NCBI GenBank assembly: GCA_016869975.1
Contig: VGCZ01000030.1
Span: 1 to 60,288 of the forward strand
Source of the DNA: Alphaproteobacteria bacterium
GTDB lineage: Bacteria > Pseudomonadota > Alphaproteobacteria > Reyranellales > Reyranellaceae
Direction of reading: 5' to 3'
DNA length: 60,288 nt
The notes beneath the pieces were generated by a model. That model saw only the letters and a list, made by a program, of their open reading frames with translations. It was not told where the DNA came from and ran no database searches. Below are positions 9,290-17,681 of the stretch, piece after piece (the first letter of the stretch is position 1; every line of letters starts with the position of its first letter). A program made the position numbers and the translations under genes.

Positions 9290-10702
9290 TTACGCCCGCG
9301 CGATCCTGAGGATGTTGGTGGCGCCCGGCGTGCCGAAGGGTACGCCGGCGGTTATCACCAGCCGGTCGTCGGGCCGCGCCAATTTCTCCTGCAGCGCCAT
9401 GACGCGCGCGCGCTGGACCATGTCGGCGAAATTGTGCGCGTCCTCGGCGAAAGCGGCGTGCACGCCCCAGACCAGCGCCAAGCGCCTTGCCGTCGCCATC
9501 TTGGGCGTCAGGCAGAGGATCGGCACGTCGGGCCGCTCGCGCGCGGCGCGCAAGGTGGTCGAGCCCGAGGTCGTGTAGGTGACGATTGCGGCGGCCGACA
9601 GCGTGTGCGCGCATTGCCGCGCCGCGGCGCTGATGGCGTCGGCCGAGGTCGCCTCGGGTTCGTGGCGGCTGGCGTCGTTGATCTGGCGGTAGACCGGATC
9701 GCGTTCGACGCGCGCCAGAATGCGGTTCATCATCTGCACCGCCTCGACCGGGTAGTCGCCCGACGCGGACTCCGCGCTCAGCATCACCGCGTCGGCGCCG
9801 TCATAGACGGCGGTGGCGACGTCGGAGGCTTCGGCGCGCGTCGGCGTCGGCGAATGCACCATCGAGTCGAGCATCTGCGTGGCGACGACGACGGGTTTTC
9901 CGAGCTCGCGCGCGGCGCGCAGCATCATCTTCTGGATCGGCGGCACGTCCTCGGGCGGCAGCTCGACGCCGAGATCGCCGCGCGCCACCATCAGCCCGTC
10001 GGTGATCGCCAGGATGTCGTCGAGATGCTCGATGGCGCCGGGCTTCTCCATCTTGGCCATGATGGCCGCGCGATCGCCCACCAGCTTGCGCAGCTCGGCG
10101 ATGTCGGCGGCGCGCTGCACGAAGGACAGCGCCACCCAGTCGACGCCCAGCTCGAGCGCCGAGTCGAGGTCGCGGCGATCCTTTGGCGTGAGTGGCGAGA
10201 GCGGCAGCAGCACGTCGGGGACGTTGACGCCCTTGCGGTTCGACACGTCGCCGCCGATTTCGACCTCGGTGTCGATGGTGTCCTCGCTGTGCTTGCGCAC
10301 CCGCAGGCGGATGCGGCCATCGTCGATCAAGAGCGTGCTGCCGACCTGGATCGCCTGGAAGATCTCGGGATGCGGCAGCGGCGCGCGTTTGGTCGTGCCG
10401 GGCTCCTTGGTCATGTCCAGGCGAAAGGGTTGGCCGGGCGTCAGATGGGCGCGATCGCCGACGAAGGTGCCGACGCGGATCTTCGGACCCTGCAGATCGG
10501 CGAGCACGCCGATCGGCCGGCCGAACTCCGCTTCCAACGCGCGGATGATGTCGACGCGGGCGCGGTGGTCGTCGACCGTGCCGTGGCTGAAATTGAGGCG
10601 GAAGACGTCGACGCCGGCTGCGAAGATGGCGCGGATGCGCTCCTCGCTCGACGTGGCAGGGCCGAGGGTGGCGACGATCTTGGTGCTGCGGCTGCGATGC
10701 AT
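9290..10702 (-). CDS. pyk: pyruvate kinase
   Basis: Glycolytic enzyme converting phosphoenolpyruvate and ADP to pyruvate and ATP, 470 residues. It opens with STKIVATLGPAT and FRLNFSHG (substrate and nucleotide-binding loops of the TIM barrel). It contains IMAKMEKPGAIEHLDDI with the catalytic lysine and VARGDLGVELP, then the signature TRAEASDVATAVYDGADAVMLSAES, followed by the C-terminal domain. The start ATG at 10702 follows the family N-terminus closely. It stands alone on the minus strand between a palindromic repeat at 10778 and the convergent PaaK-like gene. Confidence 0.96.
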   Translation of the reverse strand: MHRSRSTKIVATLGPATSSEERIRAIFAAGVDVFRLNFSHGTVDDHRARVDIIRALEAEFGRPIGVLADLQGPKIRVGTFVGDRAHLTPGQPFRLDMTKEPGTTKRAPLPHPEIFQAIQVGSTLLIDDGRIRLRVRKHSEDTIDTEVEIGGDVSNRKGVNVPDVLLPLSPLTPKDRRDLDSALELGVDWVALSFVQRAADIAELRKLVGDRAAIMAKMEKPGAIEHLDDILAITDGLMVARGDLGVELPPEDVPPIQKMMLRAARELGKPVVVATQMLDSMVHSPTPTRAEASDVATAVYDGADAVMLSAESASGDYPVEAVQMMNRILARVERDPVYRQINDASRHEPEATSADAISAAARQCAHTLSAAAIVTYTTSGSTTLRAARERPDVPILCLTPKMATARRLALVWGVHAAFAEDAHNFADMVQRARVMALQEKLARPDDRLVITAGVPFGTPGATNILRIARA

Positions 10703-10777
10703 AGAGGGGTCCTTGGGGCGCGCCGTGTAGCGCGCACTATGCCATCGATCGCGACGGAATGATGACTTCTATGTCCG

Positions 10778-10799
10778 TCTCCCCGCGAAGGCGGGGAGA
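10778..10799. repeat. short dispersed palindrome
   Basis: Perfect 9-bp inverted repeat TCTCCCCGC / GCGGGGAGA around gaag, upstream of pyruvate kinase and downstream of the dehydrogenase gene at 10805. It is the same family as 1956-1981. Confidence 0.75.
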
Positions 10800-10804
10800 A
10801 CGAA

Positions 10805-11725
10805 TCACGAGGGCTTCTTTGCGCGCTCCGCGACGCTGAAGCCGCCGGTCTGCTCGTAGAGCTTGACCACGGCGGCGTCGTCGAGGCGGCCCCAGCCGGC
10901 GGCCGAGGCCATCAGGAAGAGCTGATGCGCCGTTGCCGCCAGCGGCAGCGCCTGCTTGACCTCGCGGCCGGTGTCGAGCACCAGGCCGAGATCCTTGACG
11001 AAGATGTCGACCGCTGAGAGCGGCGTGAAATCGCCCTCGATCATGTGCGGCGCGCGGTTGGCGAACATCCAGGAATTGCCGGCGCTGTTGGTGATCACGT
11101 CGTAGAGCGCGCGCGGGTCCGCCCCGGCCTTGGTGCCCAGCGCGATGGCCTCGGCGGTCGCTGCGATATGCACGCCGGCCAGCAGCTGGTTCACCGTCTT
11201 GACCAGCGAGCCGATGCCCGGCGCATCACCGAGCCGATACACCTTGCCGGCGACCGCCTCGAGGATCGGCTCGGCGCGCGCATAGGCGTCGGCGGTGCCC
11301 GAGGACATGATGGTGAGCTGGCCGTCCTTGGCGCGCGCGGCGCCGCCGGACATCGGCGCGTCGAGCAGCGGGTGACCGGCCTGCGCCAGACGCTCGCCGA
11401 GGCTCTTGATGAAGCCCGCCGGCACCGTGGCGCATTGCACCACCACGGCGCCCTTGGGTAGCGCGCCGATCGCGCCACCTTCGCCGAACAGCACCGCCTC
11501 GACCTGCGGCGCGCTGACGACGACGATCACCAGCGCGTCGGCTTTGGCGGCGGCGGCCTTGGGCGTGTCGGCGATGGTGCCGCCGGCGGCGATCAGCGCG
11601 TCGCAGGCGGCCGGATTCATGTCGACGCCGATCACGCGATGGCCCTTGTCGAGCATGTTGCGCGCCATGCCCATGCCCATCGAGCCCAGCCCGACGACGG
11701 CGACGGTCAGCGTGTTGGTGCTCAT
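10805..11725 (-). CDS. ltnD: NAD-dependent beta-hydroxyacid dehydrogenase (L-threonate dehydrogenase-like)
   Basis: A 306-residue member of the 3-hydroxyisobutyrate dehydrogenase family. The N-terminal Rossmann motif is VVGLGSMGMGMARNML (residues 10-25), the substrate-binding segment is LLDAPMSGGAARA, and the catalytic lysine lies in LVKTVNQLLAG. Its placement directly behind OtnI and OtnK points to L-threonate 2-dehydrogenase, the first step in the four-carbon acid-sugar pathway, rather than valine catabolism. The ATG overlaps the stop of the upstream otnI gene by four bases. Exact substrate (L-threonate versus D-erythronate or glycerate) is inferred from context only. Confidence 0.8.
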   Translation of the reverse strand: MSTNTLTVAVVGLGSMGMGMARNMLDKGHRVIGVDMNPAACDALIAAGGTIADTPKAAAAKADALVIVVVSAPQVEAVLFGEGGAIGALPKGAVVVQCATVPAGFIKSLGERLAQAGHPLLDAPMSGGAARAKDGQLTIMSSGTADAYARAEPILEAVAGKVYRLGDAPGIGSLVKTVNQLLAGVHIAATAEAIALGTKAGADPRALYDVITNSAGNSWMFANRAPHMIEGDFTPLSAVDIFVKDLGLVLDTGREVKQALPLAATAHQLFLMASAAGWGRLDDAAVVKLYEQTGGFSVAERAKKPS

Positions 11726-12510
11726 GCGCTGATCCCGTAGGGCTTGGCCCAGCCCAGGCCGGCCGCGGTCGTTGTCTTCGGCTTGTACTCGAGGCCGACA
11801 TAGCCGGCGTAGCCCAGCCGATCGAGCACGCCCAGCACATGCAGGTGATTGGCCTCGCCGATATCCGGCTCGTTGCGCTCGGGATTGCCGGCGATCTGCA
11901 CGTGGCCGATCACCGGGAAAAGCTTCTCGGCGCGACGTACCAGATCGCCCTCGGTGATCTGGCAGTGATAGAGGTCGAACTGCAGCTTGAGATTGGGCGC
12001 GCCGATCTCGGCGATGATCGCGGCGCCTTCCGTCGTGGTGTTGAGGAAATAGCCGGGAATGTCGCGTCGGTTGATCGGCTCGATCACCACGTCGCGGCCG
12101 TCTTTGGCCGCGCGCTCGGCGGCGCGCTTGAGATTGTCGACATAGGTGCGGCGCATCGCCGAGAGGTCGGCGCCCGGCGTGATCAGCCCGGACATCGCGT
12201 GCACGCGCGCGCAGTCGAGCGTCGCGGCGTAGCCCATCGCCGTCTCCAGGGCCGCCTTGAAGTCGGCCTCGCGGCCCGGCAGCGCCGCCAACCCGCGCTC
12301 GCCCTTGCTCCAGTCGCCCGGCGGCAGGTTGAACAGCGCCTGGGTGAGCTTGTGCTTCTTCAGCTGCGCGGCGATGTCCGCGGCGGCGAAGTCGTAGGGG
12401 AACAGAAACTCCACCGCCTTGAAGCCGTGACCGGCGGCGGCGGCGAAGCGCTCCATGAATCCGATGTCCTGATAGAGCCAGGACAGGTTGGCGGCGAGTT
12501 TCAGCGGCAT
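11722..12510 (-). CDS. otnI: hydroxypyruvate isomerase family protein, 2-oxo-tetronate isomerase (OtnI)
   Basis: A TIM-barrel sugar isomerase-like protein of 262 residues. The start at 12510 (MPLKLAANLSWLYQD) is preferred, since the upstream in-frame extension is unlike the family. Metal and active-site segments expected for the Hyi/OtnI family are present: VIEPINRRDIPGYFL, QFDLYHCQITEGDL, GHVQIAGNPERNEPD and YVGLEYKP. OtnI interconverts 2-oxo- and 3-oxo-tetronate, linking the dehydrogenase to the OtnK kinase. The gene lies between otnK and ltnD in one minus-strand operon. Confidence 0.84.
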   Translation of the reverse strand: MPLKLAANLSWLYQDIGFMERFAAAAGHGFKAVEFLFPYDFAAADIAAQLKKHKLTQALFNLPPGDWSKGERGLAALPGREADFKAALETAMGYAATLDCARVHAMSGLITPGADLSAMRRTYVDNLKRAAERAAKDGRDVVIEPINRRDIPGYFLNTTTEGAAIIAEIGAPNLKLQFDLYHCQITEGDLVRRAEKLFPVIGHVQIAGNPERNEPDIGEANHLHVLGVLDRLGYAGYVGLEYKPKTTTAAGLGWAKPYGISA

Positions 12511-12561
12511 GGTGTTTCCATCAATTCCGTCATCACGAGCGTAGCGAGGCACGACGGGAGG

Positions 12562-13827
12562 TTAGGGCAATTTGGCGAAAGCCTTGGAGAAGAAATCGGC
12601 GGCGCCAAAATTGCCCGACTTCAGCGCCAGCGCGATGGTGGCGCCCGATGCGGTCGTCGTCGCCGTCCACGGCACGCCGGGATCGATCTCCGGCCCGATG
12701 CGCAGGGCGCGCGCGCCCAACGCCTGCACCACCGCGCCCGAGGTCTCGCCGCCGGCGACGACCAGGCGGCGCACGCCCGCGCCGACGAGGCCCTGGGCGA
12801 TGGCGGCCATGGTGGCTTCGATGCGCTTGCTCGACTCCTCGACGCCGTAGCGCGCCTGCACCGCCTTGACACGATCCGGCGGCGCGCTGGCGTAGAGCAG
12901 GGCAGGGCCAGCCTGCTTGCCCGCCCAGTCGAGCGCCTGGTTCGCGACGTCGCCGCCGTCGCAGATCGCCCCGGTGTCGAGCTCCAGCGCCGCGCCGCCG
13001 GCGCCGCGATAGGTGGCGATCTGACCCAAGGTCGCGGCCGAGCACGAGCCGGCGATGATCGCGGCCTTGCTGTCGACCTTGGGCAGCTCGTCCGCCGCGC
13101 CGGCGCGTAACAGGCCGGCCCTGCGGAAGTTCGCCGGCAGTCCCATGGCGACACCCGAGCCGCCGGTGACCAGGGCGAGATCGGCGACCGCCTCGCCGAT
13201 GGTCATCAGATCGGGGTCGGTGCCGGCGTCGACGACGGCGTGGCGCATACCGGAGGCCTTCAGCACCTCGATCTCCTCGCGGATCGCGGTGGCGCCGGCC
13301 TGCACGGTACGCAAGCCGATCAGCCCGACCTTGTGCCGGGTCTGGCGTTGCAGCACGCGCATAAGGCTGGGGTCGGTCATCGGCGTCAGCGGATGGTCGC
13401 GCATGCTGGATTCGCTCAGCAGCACCGAGCCGACGAAGAGATAGCCGTGGAAGATCGCGCGACCATTGGCCGGAAAGGCCGGGCAGAAGATGGTGAAGGG
13501 CGCATCCAGCCGATCGAGCAGCGCGTCCGCCACCGGCCCGATGTTGCCGCGATCCGTCGAATCGAAGGTCGAGCAGTACTTGAAGAAGAACTGCCGGCAA
13601 CCGCGGGCTTGCAGCGCCACGAGCGCGTCGAGCGATTGGGCGATGGCGTCGTTGGGCGCGATGGTGCGGCTCTTCAGCGCCACGACGATGCCGTCGATAT
13701 CGTCGAGCGCCATGTCGGGGGCCGGCACGCCGATGGTCTGGACGGTGCGCATGCCGCCCTTGACCAGCATGCCGGCGATGTCGGTCGCGCCGGTGAAATC
13801 GTCGGCGATGATACCCAGAAGCGCCAT
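12562..13827 (-). CDS. otnK: 3-oxo-tetronate kinase OtnK (four-carbon acid sugar kinase)
   Basis: A 421-residue kinase of the DUF1537/four-carbon acid sugar kinase family. It phosphorylates 3-oxo-tetronate on O4. It starts with the family motif LGIIADDFTGATD (residues 3-15), has GLRTVQAGATAIREEIEVLK in the sugar-binding domain, and ends with the nucleotide-binding VVAGGETSGAVVQALG and SGNFG segments. It is the first gene of the otnK-otnI-ltnD operon. The pathway's last enzyme, the class II aldolase-like decarboxylase OtnC, is not next to it in this window. Confidence 0.9.
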   Translation of the reverse strand: MALLGIIADDFTGATDIAGMLVKGGMRTVQTIGVPAPDMALDDIDGIVVALKSRTIAPNDAIAQSLDALVALQARGCRQFFFKYCSTFDSTDRGNIGPVADALLDRLDAPFTIFCPAFPANGRAIFHGYLFVGSVLLSESSMRDHPLTPMTDPSLMRVLQRQTRHKVGLIGLRTVQAGATAIREEIEVLKASGMRHAVVDAGTDPDLMTIGEAVADLALVTGGSGVAMGLPANFRRAGLLRAGAADELPKVDSKAAIIAGSCSAATLGQIATYRGAGGAALELDTGAICDGGDVANQALDWAGKQAGPALLYASAPPDRVKAVQARYGVEESSKRIEATMAAIAQGLVGAGVRRLVVAGGETSGAVVQALGARALRIGPEIDPGVPWTATTTASGATIALALKSGNFGAADFFSKAFAKLP

Positions 13828-13837
13828 CTGTTCCTTA

Positions 13838-13858
13838 CCTTCTCCCGGAGGGAGAAGG
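13838..13858. repeat. short dispersed palindrome
   Basis: Inverted repeat CCTTCTCCC / GGGAGAAGG with a 3-base loop, just upstream of otnK. It is a variant of the CTCTCCCCGC family and is followed 15 bases later by a canonical copy. Confidence 0.65.
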
Positions 13859-13873
13859 CTATCGCATGCGGCT

Positions 13874-13899
13874 CCCTCTCCCCGCTTGCGGGGAGAGGG
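13874..13899. repeat. short dispersed palindrome
   Basis: Perfect 12-bp inverted repeat CCCTCTCCCCGC / GCGGGGAGAGGG with loop TT, between otnK and the MuiA-family gene. It is the longest perfect copy of the family in the window. Confidence 0.8.
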
Positions 13900-13956
13900 C
13901 GGAAAACGCCATGTGCGATAGCCCTGCCCCTCCCGGGGAAGGTAGCAGGTTTCGCG

Positions 13957-15624
13957 TTACCGCACGTCGCCGTACATAACCTCGCGATCCGACGGCCACT
14001 TCACGCGGTAGCCCAGCCGGATCTCCTTCTGCTCGCCGGCGGCGTAGTCGTAGGTCCAGGCCATCACGCCGCGGCGGTCGTCGACCGTGGGTTCGGTCGG
14101 CTTGGTCGTGGTGTCGAGCATCTCGACGGTGATGGTGTTGACCTCGGTGATCGGGACGCGGTCGACCACCGTGATCTTGATCGGGAAGTCGTGCAGGTTC
14201 TTCACCAAGGTCTTGAACTCGACCGTGTCGGTGCGGCTGGAGCCGAGGAAGCCCGGCTCGGCCTGGCGCCGCGCCACCGGCGCACGCGTGACCTTGACCT
14301 GGTCGTCGGCGCCGAAGCTGAGCTCGACCTTGTCGCCCTGGGCCACCAGCGGCAGCGCCGACTGGCCGACGAAGGTGCCGTCGCGATGGATGTTCACCGG
14401 ACCGGCCAGCAGCGGCGCTTCCTCGTTGTTGGTGAACGAGGCCTGCAGGTAGGCGGTCGGGTTCAGCACCGGCACGGTCTTGATCAGGAGCTGCGGCTCG
14501 ATCGCGGCGCTGGAGATACGGAAGGTCTTGGCTGCGCCGTCCTCCGGGATCGACACACGGCCGGGCACGCCGAACGAGGCCTGGAAGGCACCGCCCTGGA
14601 CCTGTGCCTGCTGCTCGCGCGCGTCGACGACCTCCGCCTTGTCTGCGGGCTTCGGCTCCGTAATCGGTGCCGGTGCTGGTGGCGCCGACCGTGGCGCATC
14701 CATGCGCTCACGACCCGCACCACCCATTGGCTGCGGCGGCGGCCGCAGCAGCACGCGCGAGGTCAAGAGCTCGGGCGCGCCGGTGCCGCGCGCCACGCGC
14801 ACGGTCGAGACGATCAGAGTGACGTTGTTCCACGCCTCGCCGGTGCGCTGGGTGATCGAGGCGCGGCGCACCAGCTCGAGCGAGGCCTTCTTGCCCTTGC
14901 CGCCGGTGTCGAGCCGCGCATCGTAGATTGGCCGCCAGCTGGCGCCGGCGACGCGGTAGGTGACGGCGAGCTCGGCTTTGCTGGCCGCGCCCGCTTCCAA
15001 GGCGATGGTGACGTCGACCACCGGCGCACCGGGACGCGGCGGCTGCGGCCGGGCGCGTTCCAGCGCGGCGATTTCGCCGTCGATGTCGCGCAGCTCGGCG
15101 GTCAGCACGCGGATGTCCTCGTTCACCTTGGTCAGACGCTCGGCGATAGCGGTCCAGGCGGCCGGCCAGTTGGTAGCGTCCATCGCCTTGCCGTCGGGCG
15201 AGAGCTTCTCCGGGCTGGCCTCGGCGTAACGCCGGACCATGGCGCGCATGCGTTCGGCGGCCTCCATGCGCGCGGCCGCTATGTCGCGCTTCTCGCGCAG
15301 CGCCTTGATCTTCGTTTCCAAAGCCGCGTCGATCACTGGCCGCGGATTGCCCGGTGCGGCGCGCGTCTCGACGGCGCCGATCGACAGCGCGCCAGTGGCC
15401 TTGCCGGCGACGCGCAGCGAGGCGGGATCGATGGTCGCCGGCAGGCCCTTGAGCACGATGGTCGAGGCGCCCGTGGGCAGTTCGACGATCGCGATCCGGG
15501 TGACGCTGGCGCCGTCGGGATAGACGGTGACGGTGTCGACTTTCGACGCCGCTTCGATCTCGGCGGCCCAGGCTGGGCCGGCGAGCGCGCAGGCGATCGC
15601 GGTGGCGGCGATAACAGCTCGCAT
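13957..15624 (-). CDS. MuiA-family (DUF4139) exported protein
   Basis: A 555-residue protein with a signal peptide (MRAVIAATAIACALAGPAWA). An N-terminal DUF4140-like domain (VDTVTVYPDGASVTRIAIVELP) is followed by a coiled coil near residues 90-185 (LETKIKALREKRDIAAARMEAAERM and the region after). The C-terminal DUF4139 domain is mostly beta (VTYRVAGASWRPIYDARL, then TQRTGEAWNNVTLIVST). Mucoidy inhibitor A proteins share this order, but their biochemical role is unknown. A Pro/Ala-rich stretch near residues 300-330 links two halves of DUF4139. It is likely periplasmic or outer-membrane associated. Confidence 0.87.
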   Translation of the reverse strand: MRAVIAATAIACALAGPAWAAEIEAASKVDTVTVYPDGASVTRIAIVELPTGASTIVLKGLPATIDPASLRVAGKATGALSIGAVETRAAPGNPRPVIDAALETKIKALREKRDIAAARMEAAERMRAMVRRYAEASPEKLSPDGKAMDATNWPAAWTAIAERLTKVNEDIRVLTAELRDIDGEIAALERARPQPPRPGAPVVDVTIALEAGAASKAELAVTYRVAGASWRPIYDARLDTGGKGKKASLELVRRASITQRTGEAWNNVTLIVSTVRVARGTGAPELLTSRVLLRPPPQPMGGAGRERMDAPRSAPPAPAPITEPKPADKAEVVDAREQQAQVQGGAFQASFGVPGRVSIPEDGAAKTFRISSAAIEPQLLIKTVPVLNPTAYLQASFTNNEEAPLLAGPVNIHRDGTFVGQSALPLVAQGDKVELSFGADDQVKVTRAPVARRQAEPGFLGSSRTDTVEFKTLVKNLHDFPIKITVVDRVPITEVNTITVEMLDTTTKPTEPTVDDRRGVMAWTYDYAAGEQKEIRLGYRVKWPSDREVMYGDVR

Positions 15625-15718
15625 ACGATGTCTCCCCTGACGCCGGTGGCTGGTGGCGCCCTCTCCGAGCTTTCCCCGCCATCGTGGCGGCGCAAGGGCT
15701 TCAGTGTGTCAAAAAGAT

Positions 15719-15736
15719 AGTGAGCGATCGATCACT
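15719..15736. promoter_or_regulatory. palindrome in the divergent intergenic region
   Basis: Inverted repeat AGTGA / TCACT around gcgatcga, in the 151-bp gap between the divergent MuiA-like and cysteine-peptidase genes. It could be an operator for either gene. No factor is identified. Confidence 0.3.
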
Positions 15737-15775
15737 TTATGCTATCGCTGATCCGCGTCGCTCGGGAGATCGATC

Positions 15776-16345
15776 ATGGCCTACCTCAAGAATCCGCCGC
15801 CCAAGCTGGTCGCCCAGGACCAGTCGATGTTCCACTGCTGGGCGGCGTCGCTGGAATCGTGGATCGACGCGCGCAAGCCGAACACGCCGCAGGCGGCGAT
15901 GACCAGCAAGCAAGCGGAGCTGATCACGTCGTACAAGGACTTCACCGGCGCCAATGACGGGTTGATGGTCGGCAAGGCCATGATCCAGGTCATGTTCGAT
16001 TTCCAGATGATGCTCGACCTGCACAAGCCGCAGACCAAGGGGATCACCCTGGCGCAGATCCAGCAGCGCCTGATGATGAAGAGCTATCTGTGGGTGCTCT
16101 TTCTCGGCGGGCCCGGTCTGGGCACGTTTCTCGGCCATTGCGTGGTGGTCTACGGCACGGTGGACGCCCCGGCTCCAGCACTGCGCGTCATGGACCCTTG
16201 GACCGGGAAGCTCGAGATCCAGGCACTGGATGGCTTCAACAAGAGAGAGACGGTGTTCGTCTGCTGGCACGAGACCGGGCCGACCTGGAGCGACGACATG
16301 TTCCGCATCATGAAGGCGATGTCGGTGGCGAAGAAGGGGAAGTGA
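15776..16345 (+). CDS. papain-like cysteine peptidase (C39/C70-like)
   Basis: A 189-residue protein with what looks like a complete papain-fold triad. The nucleophile is C21 in FHCWAASLESW, preceded by glutamines at 14 and 16 that could supply the oxyanion hole. Histidine H121 is in LGHCVVVYGT and aspartate D140 in RVMDPWTG. The CWAA/GHCVVV/DPWTG pattern is that of the papain-like C39/C70 (AvrRpt2-type) peptidases. There is no signal peptide, so it is either cytoplasmic or exported by a non-Sec route. It stands alone on the plus strand between two minus-strand genes and its substrate is unknown. Confidence 0.7.
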   Translation: MAYLKNPPPKLVAQDQSMFHCWAASLESWIDARKPNTPQAAMTSKQAELITSYKDFTGANDGLMVGKAMIQVMFDFQMMLDLHKPQTKGITLAQIQQRLMMKSYLWVLFLGGPGLGTFLGHCVVVYGTVDAPAPALRVMDPWTGKLEIQALDGFNKRETVFVCWHETGPTWSDDMFRIMKAMSVAKKGK

Positions 16346-17620
16346 TCACCCCTCGATCAGGCTGATCCGGCAGTCGTTGACGTTGGTGCGCGTCGGGCCG
16401 GTGACGATCTGATCGTCCAGCGCCTCGAAGAAGCCGTGGCCGTCGTTGTCCTCCAGCCGCGCGCGCGCGTCGAGGCCGGCGGTCTTGGCGCGCGCGAGCG
16501 TATCAGGGGCGATGCGTGCGCCGGCGATGTCCTCGATGCCATCGACGCCGTCAGTGTCGCCGGCGAGCGACCAGACGCCCGGCATACCATCGAGCTCGAG
16601 CGCCAGCGCCAGCAAGTACTCGACATTGCGCCCGCCGCGGCCCTTGCCGCGCACCTCTACAGTCGTCTCACCGCCGGAGATCAGCGCGACGCGCCGTCCC
16701 GCGCCGGCGAGATCGTGGATGCGTCGCGCGTGGTCGCGCGCCACGTCGCGCGCCAGGCCTTCGATGGCGTCGCCCAGGATCATCGGCTCGTAGCCCTCGC
16801 GTCGCGCCATGTCGGCGACCGCTTCGAGCGCGCGCATCGGCGTGACGGTCATCACGGTGCTGGCGTGCGACAGGCGCGGGTCGCCCGGCTTCGGCGTCTC
16901 CTCGACGCGGCCGGCGGCGCCGGCTTCGAGATGGGCGCGCACGGCTTGGGGCGGATCGATGCGGTACTTCGCCAGCACCGTCAGCGCGTCAGCGAAGGTC
17001 GAGGCGTCGGCCACGGTCGGGCCCGAGGCGATCACGCCGGGATCGTCGCCTGGCACGTCGGAGATCAGATAGGTCACGATGCGCGCCGGTCGTGCGGCGA
17101 GCGCCAGCCGCCCCCCCTTGATCGCCGAGAGATGCTTGCGCACCACGTTCATCTCGCCGATCGGCGCGCCGCTCGACAGCAAGGCGCGGTTCACCGCCTG
17201 CTTGTCGGCCAGGCTCAATCCCGGCGCCGGCGCCGTCAGCAACGCCGAGCCGCCACCGGAGATCAGCGCGATCACCAGATCGTCGGCACTCAGCCCGCGC
17301 ACCATCTCCAGCATGCGGCCGCCCGCCGCGCGGCCGCGCTCGTCGGGCACGGGATGCTTGGCGGCGACGCATTCGATTCGGCTGGTGGGGAGCTCGTAGC
17401 CATCGCGTGTCACGACCAGGCCGCTCAATGGCCCGGCCCAGTTATCCTCGACCGCCTTGGCCATCGCCGCGGCGGCCTTGCCGGCACCGATCACCAGGGT
17501 TCGGCCCCTTGGCCGCGACAGAGCCGTAAGATGCGGCGTCAGGCAGACCTGCGGCGAGGCGGCGGCGATCGCCGCGTCGAACATCGTACGCAGTTGTGCG
17601 AAGGCGGTGTCACGATCCAT
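16346..17620 (-). CDS. glycerate 2-kinase (DUF4147/MOFRL family)
   Basis: A 424-residue type 2 glycerate kinase (GckA/TtuD family) that phosphorylates D-glycerate at O2. The N-terminal DUF4147 domain contains TLVIGAGKAAAAMAKAVE and the phosphate-binding region ALISGGGSALLTAPA, and then the segment around MNVVRKHLSAIKGGRLA. The C-terminal MOFRL domain contains ALISGGETTVEVRGKGRGGRN and GDTDGVDG. The gene is convergent with the cysteine peptidase (their ends are adjacent) and divergent from the N-formylglutamate amidohydrolase. It may share glycerate/tartronate metabolism with the acid-sugar genes 3 kb away, by inference. Confidence 0.9.
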   Translation of the reverse strand: MDRDTAFAQLRTMFDAAIAAASPQVCLTPHLTALSRPRGRTLVIGAGKAAAAMAKAVEDNWAGPLSGLVVTRDGYELPTSRIECVAAKHPVPDERGRAAGGRMLEMVRGLSADDLVIALISGGGSALLTAPAPGLSLADKQAVNRALLSSGAPIGEMNVVRKHLSAIKGGRLALAARPARIVTYLISDVPGDDPGVIASGPTVADASTFADALTVLAKYRIDPPQAVRAHLEAGAAGRVEETPKPGDPRLSHASTVMTVTPMRALEAVADMARREGYEPMILGDAIEGLARDVARDHARRIHDLAGAGRRVALISGGETTVEVRGKGRGGRNVEYLLALALELDGMPGVWSLAGDTDGVDGIEDIAGARIAPDTLARAKTAGLDARARLEDNDGHGFFEALDDQIVTGPTRTNVNDCRISLIEG

Positions 17621-17681
17621 AGGGGCAGGTGCGGCGTGCGAGCGATTGGTCGGGCGGCGATGGTGTCATAGAGTGCGGGCC

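Noticed and set aside
9434-10762. Long plus-strand open frame opposite pyruvate kinase
   Set aside because: It is a shadow of the high-GC pyruvate kinase gene on the minus strand. Similar long antisense frames (13240-15720, 29223-32438, 20419-21933, 44462-45364) are rejected for the same reason.
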